Source: Pleurotus djamor
Lineage: Eukaryota; Basidiomycota; Agaricomycetes; Agaricales; Pleurotaceae
Assembly (NCBI GenBank): GCA_029747585.1
Contig: JAPEVF010000697.1
Coordinates: 1-23,529, forward strand
Direction: 5' to 3'
Length of the DNA stretch: 23,529 nt
Shown: in pieces, positions 11,101-20,456 of the stretch
Layout: each line of letters begins with the position of its first letter
Position numbering within the stretch: position 1 is the stretch's first letter
Position numbers and translations under genes: made by a program
The notes under the pieces: generated by a model
Seen by the model: the letters and a program-made list of their open reading frames with translations, nothing else
Databases searched by the model: none
Told to the model about the DNA's origin: nothing

Positions 11101-13059
11101 AGGCCGTGCGGGGGCCTTACCTTTGCCATTGACGGGAAAAGGTGGGTTTGCGATGCCATTCACAGGCTTGTTGGGCACGCGAGCATTGGGAGGTGACATG
11201 CCTCGACGGACTTCCTCCGGGTTCACACCATGGGGCGATGGGGATCGTGCACCGTTGATGGGTCCAGTAGGTTGTTGGCCAGGCTGGGGCGTGCCAATTT
11301 GTTTCCTGGGCGGACCGGCAGCACCAGTGGTGGGCGGGGGTTTACTCGAATCTGGATATTTAATGTGTTCTTTGCAAATAATTCAGTCAGTCGCAGGTCA
11401 CATGACGGTCAGAAGGGACTTGCTTGTGTCAAGGACGTTGATGACAGTGGCATCTTCGGCCCTGGATGGAGTGGAAGATTCACCACCCAACACATATACC
11501 CGTGTCCCCATAGATGCCATAGCATGCCCTGATCGGCCACTTGGTGACGGCCCCATGTTCTGGAACATGTACCATCGTTGATCTGTCAAATCAAGTTACG
11601 GAATAGACAGTGTGAGCCAGGACTAATTCACATACTAGAGATCTTGAACGCCGCGAGGTCGCTCAAATCGTTGCCGTCCACACCGCGCCCACCGAAAACA
11701 TACATTACATCGTCCACTAAAGCGGCAGCATGACCTTCCCTCGGGGATGGGATAAAGCCTATGCATTGGAGCTCTGACCACGTCCGCGTATTGATGTCAA
11801 ACACCCATGTATCGTTGTAGTGGTATTGTCCATCAGTACCGCCAAAGCTAAGATCACGTCATCAATCAAGTGTGGGTAGGTAAACGGGATCAGATGGTTC
11901 GCAAACGTACATGATAATTCGCTCTCCAAAGGTGACACAAACATGGCCAGTTCTCGGAGGGGGTCTCTCAGGTGTCGTAGGCTCGTATCGCTCCCATACT
12001 GCTTTTGTGCGTACTGTAAGATAAGTGGGATCAGAGACGGAAATAGATCAGAGGGTATGAAGTCATTCACATGAGTTGAGATCGAAAGACCACAGGTCAT
12101 TCAGGAAGTCCCTGTCCACTTGCCCACCAAAGACGAAAAACTTTGAGGCGATCATAGCAACAGCGTGGCCATAGCGCCCAACAGGTGCCGGGCCATGCAC
12201 GCTGACCTTTGTCCACTCGCGAGTGTCTGAAAAGCATGTTAGCGGTGAAATGAACCGATGAATCGACGACCACAGGGCGACGGACTTATATTAAGAAGGT
12301 ACAAGCCATCATCTTGGGGATCGGTCGGTTTCGATTTTGGGTCCGCTTTGGTGTCCCCACCCCACACGATCAAGACGGAGCTGACGAGGGCACTGGCATG
12401 GCCTACTCTCGGCGAAGGTATCTCACCACCTGTTTGCAGCAATGTGGCAGAGAGATTGGTGGTGGAAAACAGGTAGAGGTCGTTTCTTGGAAGTTCATGG
12501 ACGAGCCCACCGAAGAGGAAGAGGTCACCACCCGTCGTAGCGGTGGCTGGTAGTGCGTGCCCGTATCGAGGGAAGGGAGATGGAGATGGAGACGTGGGTG
12601 GATTGAGACCAGGCCTGTTGAGTACGACGGGGGGTGGAAGTTGAAGACGGCGTGCTGACCACGGGTAGGCTGGACGAGACGAGGATTGTGTAGAGGAAGA
12701 TGGCTGGCTCATGGTAGGTGGCTGGGGTTGCTGAGTAGTGTTACTGGGAGGGTTCCCTCGATTTTGTGGTCGTTGCGGTTGCTGAGAACCTTGGGAAAGT
12801 GAGGACCCATTGTTGAGGCTGCCAGATGGGCTTTATGGGGGAGATAGATGGGTACGCAACAGATAAAAACTAGGAAACGAACTCACGCATCAAGTGGAGT
12901 TGCATCGCGAATACTACCCGGCTGCTGTTGAACTGGATTTGAGGTATCCTTGTTGGCGTTGGAGAGTTGGGCCAGAGCCTGTTTGGGGGTTTGCGCTACG
13001 GTGACTTGGGCAGCGGGAGGTTGGGCCTGCACCTGCGGCTTCTTCCTGAAGAAGGACAT
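8192..13059 (-). CDS. Tea1-like kelch-repeat and coiled-coil cell-polarity protein
   Basis: Nine exons on the minus strand: 12887-13059, 12286-12830, 12071-12226, 11911-12013, 11636-11847, 11424-11582, 10498-11369, 8959-10445 and 8192-8906. They encode 1473 residues. The Gln/Pro-rich N-terminus is [12 protein letters not shown] kelch propeller follows (about residues 145-430), with repeats such as [11 protein letters not shown]...[16 protein letters not shown]...[15 protein letters not shown]...FFVFGGQVD and [21 protein letters not shown]. After a Ser/Pro-rich linker (about 450-680) there is a very long coiled coil to the C-terminus, full of Glu, Gln, Arg and Leu heptads. This architecture is that of S. 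pombe Tea1, which rides microtubule plus ends and marks growing tips, so a hyphal polarity role is inferred. Intron 6 (11370-11423) starts with GC. An in-frame ATG at 13104 could add 15 residues. Confidence 0.9.
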
Positions 13060-13903
13060 TCTTCGAGACCTGGAACCAAAGAGAGACGGTATTATGGGCG
13101 ACAAAAGATACGGGTAGAATTTAGAGGTGTTGGGCGCGGAATGGCGATTCTTGGCCTGGCGTTAGGGAATGAATGGAGGGGGACTTGTAGGCCAGAATGA
13201 TGATGGTACGAGGAGGAGGAGAGGACGGACCCGCGTTTTGAGTGTGAGAGAAGGGGGAGCGGAAAGGGATTTGATTGCAGGAGGAGGACGAAGCGTTGAT
13301 GTGAACAGCAGTTTGGTCATATTTGCACTCGAAACCCGATATTTTTTGGCAAAGTAATACAATGTCCCAGCTACTCTACGAGAACTCGAGCTCGAGCTCA
13401 ATTCCAGGTTATTATGTTCCTTTCGTCCTGAGAATTGCTGTGGTCTCGCTTCCTGTGCGCCATGACCATCTCTTTGCTGCGAAACAGCCGATAACAGTCT
13501 NGGGGGGAAGCATGTGAGCATCATATGAAGCGTGCGGGAAGCTAAAGGATACTCTGCCATCCATTGCGCAGATGAACACCTTGGTCCTGCTCTGCTTATG
13601 AACTCAAGTTGGCCGATGAGCGCAATGCAACCTACTCATCTGGGGTGGTGACTTTGCTCAATGCCTTGATCGAGTCCAGGTGTTCTGGAGTTGTGTCAAC
13701 TGTCGTTATCGTTATTTATCAAGGCATAATTCTGGTATCAGAAGTTTGCACGTACCATCTCTGGGAGCGACTTGAGCAGGCAGGACGGAGGGGAGGGAGA
13801 TGGTGGAGGGGGCCATCATGTCACGCGAGCGTCACGTTCTTGCCTCAGGCTCTAACCGTCGATGGGGCGTGCCCTTGCAATTTCCATACCAAAGCTCCCG
13901 ACC
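13060..13903. other. Long divergent intergenic region (Tea1-like / lipase promoters)
   Basis: There are 844 bases without a supported gene. They hold a purine-rich run (13205-13290), a direct repeat of the hexamer ctcgag (13385-13396) and one ambiguous base at 13501. The several short open frames lack family features and overlap on both strands. The most likely content is two 5' UTRs and promoters. Confidence 0.5.
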
Positions 13904-15937
13904 ATGTCCTTTCGCGTACAACGAGCATTGGAAATTGACAAGGACCAGTCCTCTGCAGAAGAACACAAGCCAAATCCCCCCATTTTGCGGTGGCTCGGCG
14001 ACTGGCCGCGTTCTCGTCCAAAATCCCGCTCAGAATCCATACACCGTCGTTCGCCATCGCCATCGACCTCCGAATCACCTCCAACAACTCCCCCACCGAA
14101 CTTGGCAGCTCTTCATGAGGCTCTCTCCGAGTCTCTGCCAAAATACCCCCCTACAGCCCGACTTCCCGATCCATTCAGACCAGCGCACCATCTTGCACGA
14201 CCCCCGCCCTTCCTAGGAACTTTGACTCGTTCNACATTGCCCATATCGTCTCTGTCACCCCCAAATTCAGCAGACAATTACCACCCAATACCCCCTTCGC
14301 CAATAACTAATGACCTACCTCCTATAATACTCAATTCGCCTCCAAAAGGCTCATCAATGGATTCATTGAGACGCCTGTCTATCCACGATTCGTCGTCTAA
14401 TCCTCAGCCGAGCACCATAAAGTCCAAGTCAAGTCCCCCTACTCGCCCAGCTAGCCCGACTGGATGGTGGTGGTTCCAGCCGCAGAACAAGGACAATGTA
14501 GACGCCCTGCTAGAAGAGGGAGATCGTGCAGCTACACTGCAGCAGGAACGGAACAAGTTAAACAGAAAATGTGCGTTCGCGTTCCCCCCTTCAGCTTACC
14601 CTCTCGAATGACTAGCATGTCTCAGACCGTCCACCGAATAACCCCATCGTTTTCTGTCACGGTTTGCTCGGCTTCGACTCTGTCAAACTCGGTCCTGCCA
14701 TAGCGCCTCTTGAAGTGACTCATTGGCGGGGCATCAAGGAAGTCTTGGAAGCCAACGGTGCCCAAGTCCTAATCACTCGCGTCCCTGCCACTAGCAGCCC
14801 AGCAGATCGAGCCAAAATCCTCGAAGAGAAAATATCACAAACATACCCCGGACGGAGCGTCCATCTAATCGGTAAGTCCCCTGACATCCCTCACCCTTCC
14901 AGTCCTTCATTCTGAGTTAGCATAGGTCACAGTATGGTTCGTAACCCACCTCCATCACACTGTTCTGTTCTTATACATGTACTCATAGGGAGGCATCGAC
15001 TGCAGATACCTGACTACCCACCTCACCCACCGCAAATTTGACGTCCTCTCAATAACCACCATCGCAAGTCCGCATCGTGGATCGGCATTTGCCGATCATT
15101 TTCTCTCGACCATCGGTCCTTCGAGGATGCCCCAAGTCCTCTCACTTCTTGACCTCCTGCCGAATGGTGGAGGCGACGGCAAAGCGTTCGAGTGTCTGAC
15201 TCTGGACGCCATGCGAAAGTTCAACGAGGAAACCCCTGATGTTCCAGGGGTAAAATACTTCAGTTGGGGAGCCACATACGATCCCGGATTCATTGACACA
15301 TGGAAGTACCCACACTCGGTTGTTCTGGAGAAGGAGGGTCCTAATGATGGGCTTGTCTCTGTCGAATCGGCGAAATGGGTGCGTCACTCAATCTATGCTC
15401 TATGCTTCGGAGAATTGTTGTTATAGCTACTTACATCTATCTTCATATCCATATTCTATATTTGATTTTCAGGGCACGTATCTGGGGACATTGGAGGGCG
15501 TGAACCATCTAGACCTGGTGGGATGGATAAATACGGCGAGGTATAAGTGGGCTGAGATTGTTGGGAGGGAGATTAAGTTTCGGCCGGCGACTTTTTACTT
15601 GGGCGTTGCGGATATGTTAGCTGGGTCTGTGGAAGGACAGCCGGAGCTGGGAGAGCGGGAGGATGAGGAGAGCGAGCCTAACGATCATGACAAGCGAACT
15701 GATGAATTGGCAGAGCAGGTAGGACAAGAGTCGGTGGTGCAGACGAAGGCTGGCGCAGGTGCTTCAGTCCAAGAAGCCACAGCACAGCAGAATGATACTG
15801 AAGCGATAGGTTTGAGCCATGGCAAGGGGAAACAGCGACAAGAAACGTCGGATTGTCCGGTTGCTGTTGACGCAGGACCGTCTAAACCGGAAACATCGCC
15901 GTCAGACCCTTCACAGGCGGCGAAGCCACCCTCATAA
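13904..15937 (+). CDS. Alpha/beta-hydrolase triacylglycerol-lipase-like protein
   Basis: Exons are 13904-14570, 14626-14871, 14926-14936 (11 nt), 14989-15378 and 15473-15937, giving 592 residues. The first about 220 residues are Ser/Pro-rich and low complexity. The hydrolase domain starts near NPIVFCHGLLGFDS (oxyanion HG motif, about residues 228-241). The nucleophile elbow GHSMGG places Ser307, and the whole microexon codes for it. A conserved ASPHRGSAFADHF loop follows. The likely acid is Asp428 in GPNDGLVS, and the likely base is His450 in VNHLDLVGW. The C-terminal about 85 residues are acidic and disordered. The domain belongs to fungal class 2-like lipases, so ester hydrolysis of acylglycerols is likely, though the true substrate is unknown. 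I see no clear signal peptide, so it is probably intracellular. The ambiguous base at 14233 is the third base of a TCN serine codon and changes nothing. Confidence 0.88.
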
Positions 15938-16220
15938 TATAGATTACTTGGGTTATTTTGCATGGACACTGTTATCCATCAATTATCTTGCTGTACTATA
16001 CTAATTACCGGACATAGAGTAGATGTATCTCTAGCGTAACGCCTCGACGAAGTCCATAATGCACCCAGAGTTGCTAACTTGCACAGGCCTCTGATGTAGC
16101 TCAGACAGATACTTCACGTAAGTATTTGGAAGACGCTTATCGAGTCGACCCCAAGTTGACCCCGTGAATACTCATCTGAACCACGATTTCGGTCGCAGTG
16201 AGACCGGGGACATTTCGTCA
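15938..16220. other. Spacer between the lipase gene and the ribonuclease array
   Basis: No gene is visible. This is the side of the last Mpv17 relic where a further ribonuclease copy would be expected if the unit pattern continued. I could not recognise any ribonuclease exon in it on either strand. Confidence 0.4.
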
Positions 16221-16430
16221 TTAACTCCGAGGGGGACTAGGGTGACAGTTTCCGCAGCGAACAGACATGCTCCCTCGGGTTCAGCACGCTGAGGTACATA
16301 CATTTGTCACAAAACTTCGGGGGGTGAGACGGATCAGAAGAAACGAACTCTGGAAGGATCGGCTCCGGGGACGATGAAGCAGGTAGTGCGACGATGATTA
16401 TTACTCGAGTTGGAAGGAAAACTCGGCCCT
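16221..16430 (-). pseudogene. Mpv17 3'-end relic 4 (after ribonuclease copy A)
   Basis: The minus strand over 16240-16300 reads YLSV-N-REH-, matching the last exon of the intact Mpv17 gene (YLSVANAKEHARLH). Stops follow soon after. The DNA at 16390-16430 (gagttggaaggaaaactcggccc) matches the region around the native exon-8 acceptor (21562-21583). It is a decayed, non-coding duplicate. Confidence 0.7.
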
Positions 16431-16496
16431 GCAGGGCGGCGACTCATGCTAGCATTCTCCTGCCACTGAACATATCCTATTCACAGGGCTACAGGA

Positions 16497-17132
16497 CTAG
16501 CATAACTGGAACGAATTCCCTGCGACACCGTTGTGGGTCATACAACCTACAACGAGAATGTCAGGCTCCTTGTTTTCGTAATTAGAAGTGTAACAAACCA
16601 CAAAAGTTTCCATTGCGGTCCCAGACGATCCTTTCGGCTCCGGGGTCGTTGGGTACCCCAGTATAGACTCTAGTTGGTAAGATAGGGAATTCTTGGAAAG
16701 GAGCGGTACAAGCTTGAGGCCAGACCAAGCCCTACGGCAAAATTCAATGGCCCGGTTTCCCTAGAGGAACATGATGAACACACTTCACGGTTACCAAAGT
16801 TGTGAGGGTAACGTCTCGAGCTGAGAAGGCAAGAGTTAGTCAGGGTGGATGAGGTAGGTTGAGAAGACCGCTAGTACCCCACTTGCTGGTTGTTAGCCTG
16901 GTAGGTGCGCCCTTGGTTGTAGGCAGAGGTAACCTGAGCGAGGGAGAAACTATTTCCTAAGGTAGCTCCGTTGACTGAGTAGTGATCTTCAGTATATGTG
17001 TTCGTATGATAGGGACAGTGCAATCATACCTTGCTTCCTGCAGTTACAAGCCGTGAGCGCGTCGACATTCAAGACAGCCGCACTGTTGAAGACGACGAAG
17101 AAGGCAACGTAAAGTGCGATCAACTTGAGCAT
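16497..17132 (-). CDS. Secreted guanyl-type ribonuclease (T1/N1 family), copy A
   Basis: Predicted extracellular endoribonuclease that cleaves RNA after guanosine. Exons are 17030-17132, 16878-16974, 16784-16820, 16599-16731 and 16497-16546; the product has 139 residues. A hydrophobic signal peptide (MLKLIALYVAFFVVFNSAA) is followed by a mature part of about 120 residues, the normal size for the family. By alignment with RNase T1 numbering, the catalytic set is Tyr71 and His73 (YPHNFGNRE), Glu93 (EFPIL), Arg113 (GAER), His128 (MTH) and Phe136. Glu79 matches the Glu46 that binds guanine in T1. Spacing Arg-His (15) and His-Phe (8) equals that of T1. Six Cys suggest three disulfides. It is the array copy farthest from Mpv17. 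All splice sites are canonical and there is no lesion. A TATA-like box lies 64 bases upstream. Confidence 0.9.
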
Positions 17133-17195
17133 CGCAGGCAGACAAGAGGGTATTGTGGATATCTTGTCGACAGCATGGGCACCTGGGGCAGCCTT

Positions 17196-17201
17196 CTTAT
17201 A
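17196..17201 (-). promoter_or_regulatory. TATA-like box of ribonuclease copy A
   Basis: TATAAG on the minus strand, 64 bases before the ATG. It sits in the same place as the boxes of copies B and D. Confidence 0.55.
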
Positions 17202-17293
17202 CCGCACTAGTATTCGAAGTCAGGAAGCCTCTGTTCACGAATTCGAGAAGCCCCCGAATAGCTGAAGCTAGTGAAGCCTCATGCTGGTGAGGT

Positions 17294-17311
17294 GATGCTC
17301 GTGATCATTTG
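17294..17311 (-). promoter_or_regulatory. Conserved upstream element, copy A
   Basis: The + strand reads gatgctcgtgatcatttg, about 162 bases before the copy A start. Near-identical strings precede copies B and C at similar distances. It contains the palindrome TGATCA. It may be a regulatory site, or only a remnant of shared duplication. Confidence 0.4.
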
Positions 17312-17340
17312 CGCAGATGGGTCTGCCCCAGGACTACATC

Positions 17341-17425
17341 GAGGAAGACTGGGGCGGCGCCTTTGACCTGCAAGTGAGCATGGGCCCTTCCCTCGCACGA
17401 GCCACGCCAGAGTACGTCTTAGGAT
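17341..17425 (-). pseudogene. Mpv17 3'-end relic 3 (between copies B and A)
   Basis: The minus strand encodes a TY-x-GVARARE stretch aligned with TYLSVANAKE of the last exon of the intact Mpv17 gene, and DNA similarity continues to a 'ccagtctt' string. A stop comes early (17334-17336) and no other Mpv17 exon is intact. It is a non-functional duplicate. Confidence 0.65.
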
Positions 17426-17649
17426 ACCAAGGTAGCTTTTGCGCGAAGGCAAGCGGGGAATCAAGAAGAGATTTGTAAGGGAAACGGCGGAGAATGCAGT
17501 GTTGTGTGAAGACGACAATTGATAAACACTTGATTCTAAACCTAGGAAGGTGGGGAAGGTACTTAGTTAAATATATACGAGCGAGTGGTTCCCTGTTCAT
17601 TGTTAGTGTTTCAATGAACGTTCAANTTTTTTTTGGTCATCAAGGCTTC

Positions 17650-18388
17650 TCAACGGCTTCTTGTAGTGCGCCCAGATTGGATGGAACGCGTTTGCGCGGT
17701 CGCAGAGGACGTCAGAGTTGTGTGGGGTACCGAGCACAGTACGAACCCATTCCGTGGGGTGGCGCCGTTGTGGGTCATACATCCTACAAGGTAGGACGCC
17801 ATTAGAATCAACGGCTTCGTGGATACACGCGCAACGAACCACAGAAGTTGCCATTGACGTCCCAGACGATCCTTTCAGGTCCAGGGTCCTTGGGAACCCC
17901 AGTATAATGCCTAGTAGGCAAAATAGGGAATTCTTGGAGAGAAGTGCCAGCGCAAGCGTGTGGCCAAACCAAGCTCTAATTCTAAGGTCAGCGAACAGGT
18001 GGTACAGGAGGATCGTTATAAGAGGGAAATGTACTTCGCGGTTACCAAAGTTATGAGGATAATGCCTCGGGCTGAAGGGGGGGTTAGAGTTACCATGAGT
18101 TGAGAGACACAAAGGAGGACCGAGAATGCTTCCAGTACCCGACTTGTTGGTTGCTAGCTTGGTAGGTACGTCCTTGGGTGTAGGCAGCTCTAACCTCAGA
18201 GAGTGAGAATTTATTTCCTACGGTAGCCCCGTTGGCTGCGTGGTCGTCAGGGGATGTGCGAGGGGAGGGACAAAATGCGATGTACCTTGCTGCTCGCAGT
18301 TACAGGGAGTGAGAGTATTGACATTCAAAACAACGCCAGCGTTGAAGGGAACGAAGAAGGCAGCACAGATTGTGATGAGCTTGAGCAT
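17650..18388 (-). CDS. Secreted guanyl-type ribonuclease (T1/N1 family), copy B, with C-terminal extension
   Basis: Exons are 18286-18388, 18139-18235, 18035-18071, 17840-17975 and 17650-17783; the product has 168 residues. The signal peptide starts MLKLITICAAFF. The catalytic motifs are present: HYPHNFGNRE, QEFPIL, GPER (Ala of GAER replaced by Pro), MTHNG and the late Phe in NGFVLC. Exon 4 is one codon longer than in the other copies. The codon after the final Cys, a TAG stop in copies A and C, is TCG here. Translation therefore runs 27 more residues (rich in Thr, Ser and Arg) to a TGA. This is a stop loss into former 3' UTR. Activity is likely kept if the tail is tolerated. The stop-codon position is inferred from the alignment of the copies. 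Confidence 0.86.
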
Positions 18389-18440
18389 TAGAGTAGGTGT
18401 GGTGCGGGTGCGTGATGGATTGCGAGTGATTGTACGGGGT

Positions 18441-18447
18441 TTATATA
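18441..18447 (-). promoter_or_regulatory. TATA-like box of ribonuclease copy B
   Basis: TATATAA on the minus strand, 53 bases before the ATG; the best consensus match in the array. Confidence 0.6.
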
Positions 18448-18545
18448 ATGCAAAGGCTTTAAGCCAGGACTCAGTATCCGATCACAAAAGCGAGCTGAGG
18501 ACGGTGCAAGTTTGCACGGGCGTGTAAGTCCCGTGTTGGAGAGGG

Positions 18546-18563
18546 GATACTCGTGATCATTTG
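18546..18563 (-). promoter_or_regulatory. Conserved upstream element, copy B
   Basis: The + strand reads gatactcgtgatcatttg, 158 bases before the copy B start. It differs by one base from the element of copy A. Confidence 0.4.
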
Positions 18564-18679
18564 TATGGGCCCAGGTCAATGTCGTGTGGGCCTACCCAGT
18601 GCCAAATGATAATCAGTAATCAAGGAGAAGAGCGTAGCAAGCATCACCAGGCCAAGGAGCTTCCACATCAGCGCTGGGC

Positions 18680-18825
18680 TGACAGTTCTGACATGCAGTC
18701 GGGAGGCTTCTACGCAGCAGCCACGCTAAGGCGTGTGTCCAGAATCCAGAACGACGTGGAAGCGCAAGGGCGGCAGGAAGATTGATTTATTGAGGACCAA
18801 TTCGGAAGGAAAATAGCCCTGCGAG
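18680..18825 (-). pseudogene. Mpv17 3'-end relic 2 (between copies C and B)
   Basis: The minus strand shows LSVAAA followed by a TAG, aligned with LSVANAK in the last exon of the intact Mpv17 gene. The shared DNA string gccacgctaagg occurs in both. Near 18800, 'ggaaggaaaatagccctg' matches 'ggaggaaaacagccctg' at the native exon-8 acceptor. It is an inactive relic. Confidence 0.72.
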
Positions 18826-18880
18826 GCCCGATGGATAGATAGGAATGCGAGCAGTTTCTAGCTCATGTTTCGTTTATACT

Positions 18881-18961
18881 AATCTTTGATCGGTTTCGTA
18901 TCATCACAGCGCCGCCTTCCCGTGCTATCAGATTGAATGAAACTTATTCGCATGATCATAG
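18881..18961. repeat. 3'-flank repeat after ribonuclease copy C
   Basis: Matches 20331-20409, the 3' flank of copy D. Both contain 'atctttgatcg-tttcgt' and, about 40 bases later, 'ttgaatgaaac' followed by 'cgcatgatcata'. This extends the duplicated unit past the ribonuclease stop codon. Confidence 0.7.
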
Positions 18962-19008
18962 AAGATAGGCGCGATTCGAGTTTGAGTTACAGCTAGCGAG
19001 CCAGAGGC

Positions 19009-19647
19009 CTAACACAACTGGAACGAATTCCCTTTGACCCCATTATGGGTCATACAACCTGCAAAAATGAATGAAGTCATCAACTTTTTTGGCAACGGTG
19101 AGTACACCCGAAACATACCACAAAAGTTTCCATTGACGTCCCAGACGATCCGTTCAGCACCAGGGGTGTCGGGTTTCCCAGTAAACACCCTATCATTCAA
19201 GATAGGGAATTCTTGGAAAGGAGCGGTGCAAGCTTGCGGCCAGACCAAGCCCTAATCCTGAAGTCAGTAACCGGATAGAGCAGCACAAAGGGGCACAATA
19301 AACGCACCTCGCGGTTACCGAATCTATGAGGGTATTTATTCTTGCTAAGAAGGCCAACGAGTCAGGTCAGACGGACGAAGAGGGACCGAATGAAAACACC
19401 ATACCCCACTTGTATGCCCTTGGCCTGGTAATCGCGTCCCCTCTGCAAGGCGAATCTGACCTGGCTTTCGATGTATTCATATCCTACGATTTTCCCTTTC
19501 ACTGCGTGAGCGTTAGTCAGTGAGGCTCAAGGGGAGGGGCAAAGAAAACGTACCTTTCTTCTCGCAGTTGCAACCAGTGGTGGATAAGACGGTGGCACCG
19601 TTGAAGGTAACGAGGAAGGCAACACAAAATACGAAGAGCTTGAGCAT
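19009..19647 (-). CDS. Secreted guanyl-type ribonuclease (T1/N1 family), copy C
   Basis: Exons are 19554-19647, 19405-19501, 19308-19344, 19119-19251 and 19009-19058, with all phases consistent; the product has 136 residues. Signal peptide MLKLFVFCVAFLVTFNGA. The active-site motifs are YPHRFGNRE, QEFPIL, GAER, MTHNG and NSFQLC, with the guanine-binding-type Glu retained. Exon 1 is three codons shorter than in copies A, B and D, and exon 2 is the most diverged of the four. The mature protein carries six Cys. The promoter differs from its relatives: the TATA position reads a weak 'agatagg' string (19680-19686), so this copy may be expressed differently. That is inference. Confidence 0.89.
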
Positions 19648-19833
19648 TGCAGGTGTACTAGGGGAGACTGCAGATTGTCCTATCTGGAGGGTGAGTACCT
19701 TGGGCTGTTTTTGAATGATTCCAGGGCTCGCAGCCAGAAGGCTCTGATCACGAAGGAAAATCGAGAAGTCGTCAGGGAGCCCATGTTGGCGGCGTACGAC
19801 TCAACAGATATGAAAGCTCCATGTGGCCGATGA

Positions 19834-19851
19834 GATGCTCGCGATCAGTTG
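19834..19851 (-). promoter_or_regulatory. Conserved upstream element, copy C
   Basis: The + strand reads gatgctcgcgatcagttg, 187 bases before the copy C start. It differs at two positions from the element of copy A, and one change breaks the TGATCA palindrome. Confidence 0.35.
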
Positions 19852-19883
19852 GTCTGCCCAGAGCCAAATGATACTGAATTGAA

Positions 19884-19950
19884 AAGAAGCATGGTAAGAT
19901 CTTCAGTCCGGGGAACCTTCTTCGCCTAATACGAGACAGACTGGGGTATG
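19884..19950. repeat. Partial tandem duplicate inside the Mpv17 relic 1 region
   Basis: This stretch aligns with 20007-20074; both contain 'gatcttcagtccgggg' and then a 'gactggg' about 35 bases on. On the minus strand both end in a Ser/Pro-Pro-Asp-stop type C-terminus like the Mpv17 last exon. It is a small secondary duplication after the large unit was copied. Confidence 0.65.
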
Positions 19951-20025
19951 GGTGTTCAAACGTTCAGACGTTGAAATCGCATGGGTCTGCCCAATAAGAC
20001 TTGGTAAGAAGCGTCGCAAGGATCT

Positions 20026-20268
20026 TCAGTCCGGGGGTATTCTGTCGTCTAACACCGGGAAGACTGGGATGACAGCCTCGAGACGCAGTCGGACATCTTC
20101 CTTCGCGTCCGATACGCCGAAGCGGGTGTCTATATTCTTCGGTAGCGTTAGCGTTCAAAGGAGAAGGATATATAGATACGGACTGCAGAATACACCGACG
20201 GCTGAAACGACGGAAAATGACAGATGTAGCAGGACAAGGACAATTGCGAAGTTGATTATTGAGAATGG
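20026..20268 (-). pseudogene. Mpv17 3'-end relic 1 (between copies D and C)
   Basis: This is the best preserved of the four relics. On the minus strand it first shows IINFAIV, as in native exon 8 but with the following PPH lost. It then shows SDAKEDVRLRLEAV and VFPVLDD, matching NAKEHARLHIETV and VLPVLDD in the native last exon, and ends at a stop at the equivalent place. The exon-8-like part runs into a TGA and all upstream Mpv17 exons are missing, so no functional protein is expected. Confidence 0.82.
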
Positions 20269-20330
20269 TGCTGAGGAGGGTAGATAGAGGGCATTGAGAA
20301 TAGCTTGCAGTGTGCGCTTCGCTGATGCTC

Positions 20331-20409
20331 ATCTTTGATCGCTTTCGTGTCAGCAGAACGCCCACCCCTTCACCCTCGCTTTGAATGAAACGCGTGCGCA
20401 TGATCATAG
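20331..20409. repeat. 3'-flank repeat after ribonuclease copy D
   Basis: Partner of 18881-18961. It lies between the stop of copy D and Mpv17 relic 1, and contains the palindrome TGATCA in 'gcatgatcata'. Confidence 0.7.
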
Positions 20410-20456
20410 GATGTGTACTCGATCAGACTCCTAGCTACCAGAATTGTGTTAGATAT

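Noticed and set aside
11759..12100. 113-residue minus-strand frame as a separate gene
   Set aside because: It spans kelch exons 4-5 and their introns in a shifted frame. The spliced Tea1-like model explains the region.
13609..13938. 109-residue frame between the Tea1-like gene and the lipase
   Set aside because: It has no motif or signal peptide with support, and it overlaps the lipase start in another frame. It was treated as promoter DNA.
19964..20407. 147-codon minus-strand frame as a gene
   Set aside because: It runs across Mpv17 relic 1 in a frame different from the Mpv17-like one for most of its length and has no recognisable domain. It is a chance frame over decayed DNA.
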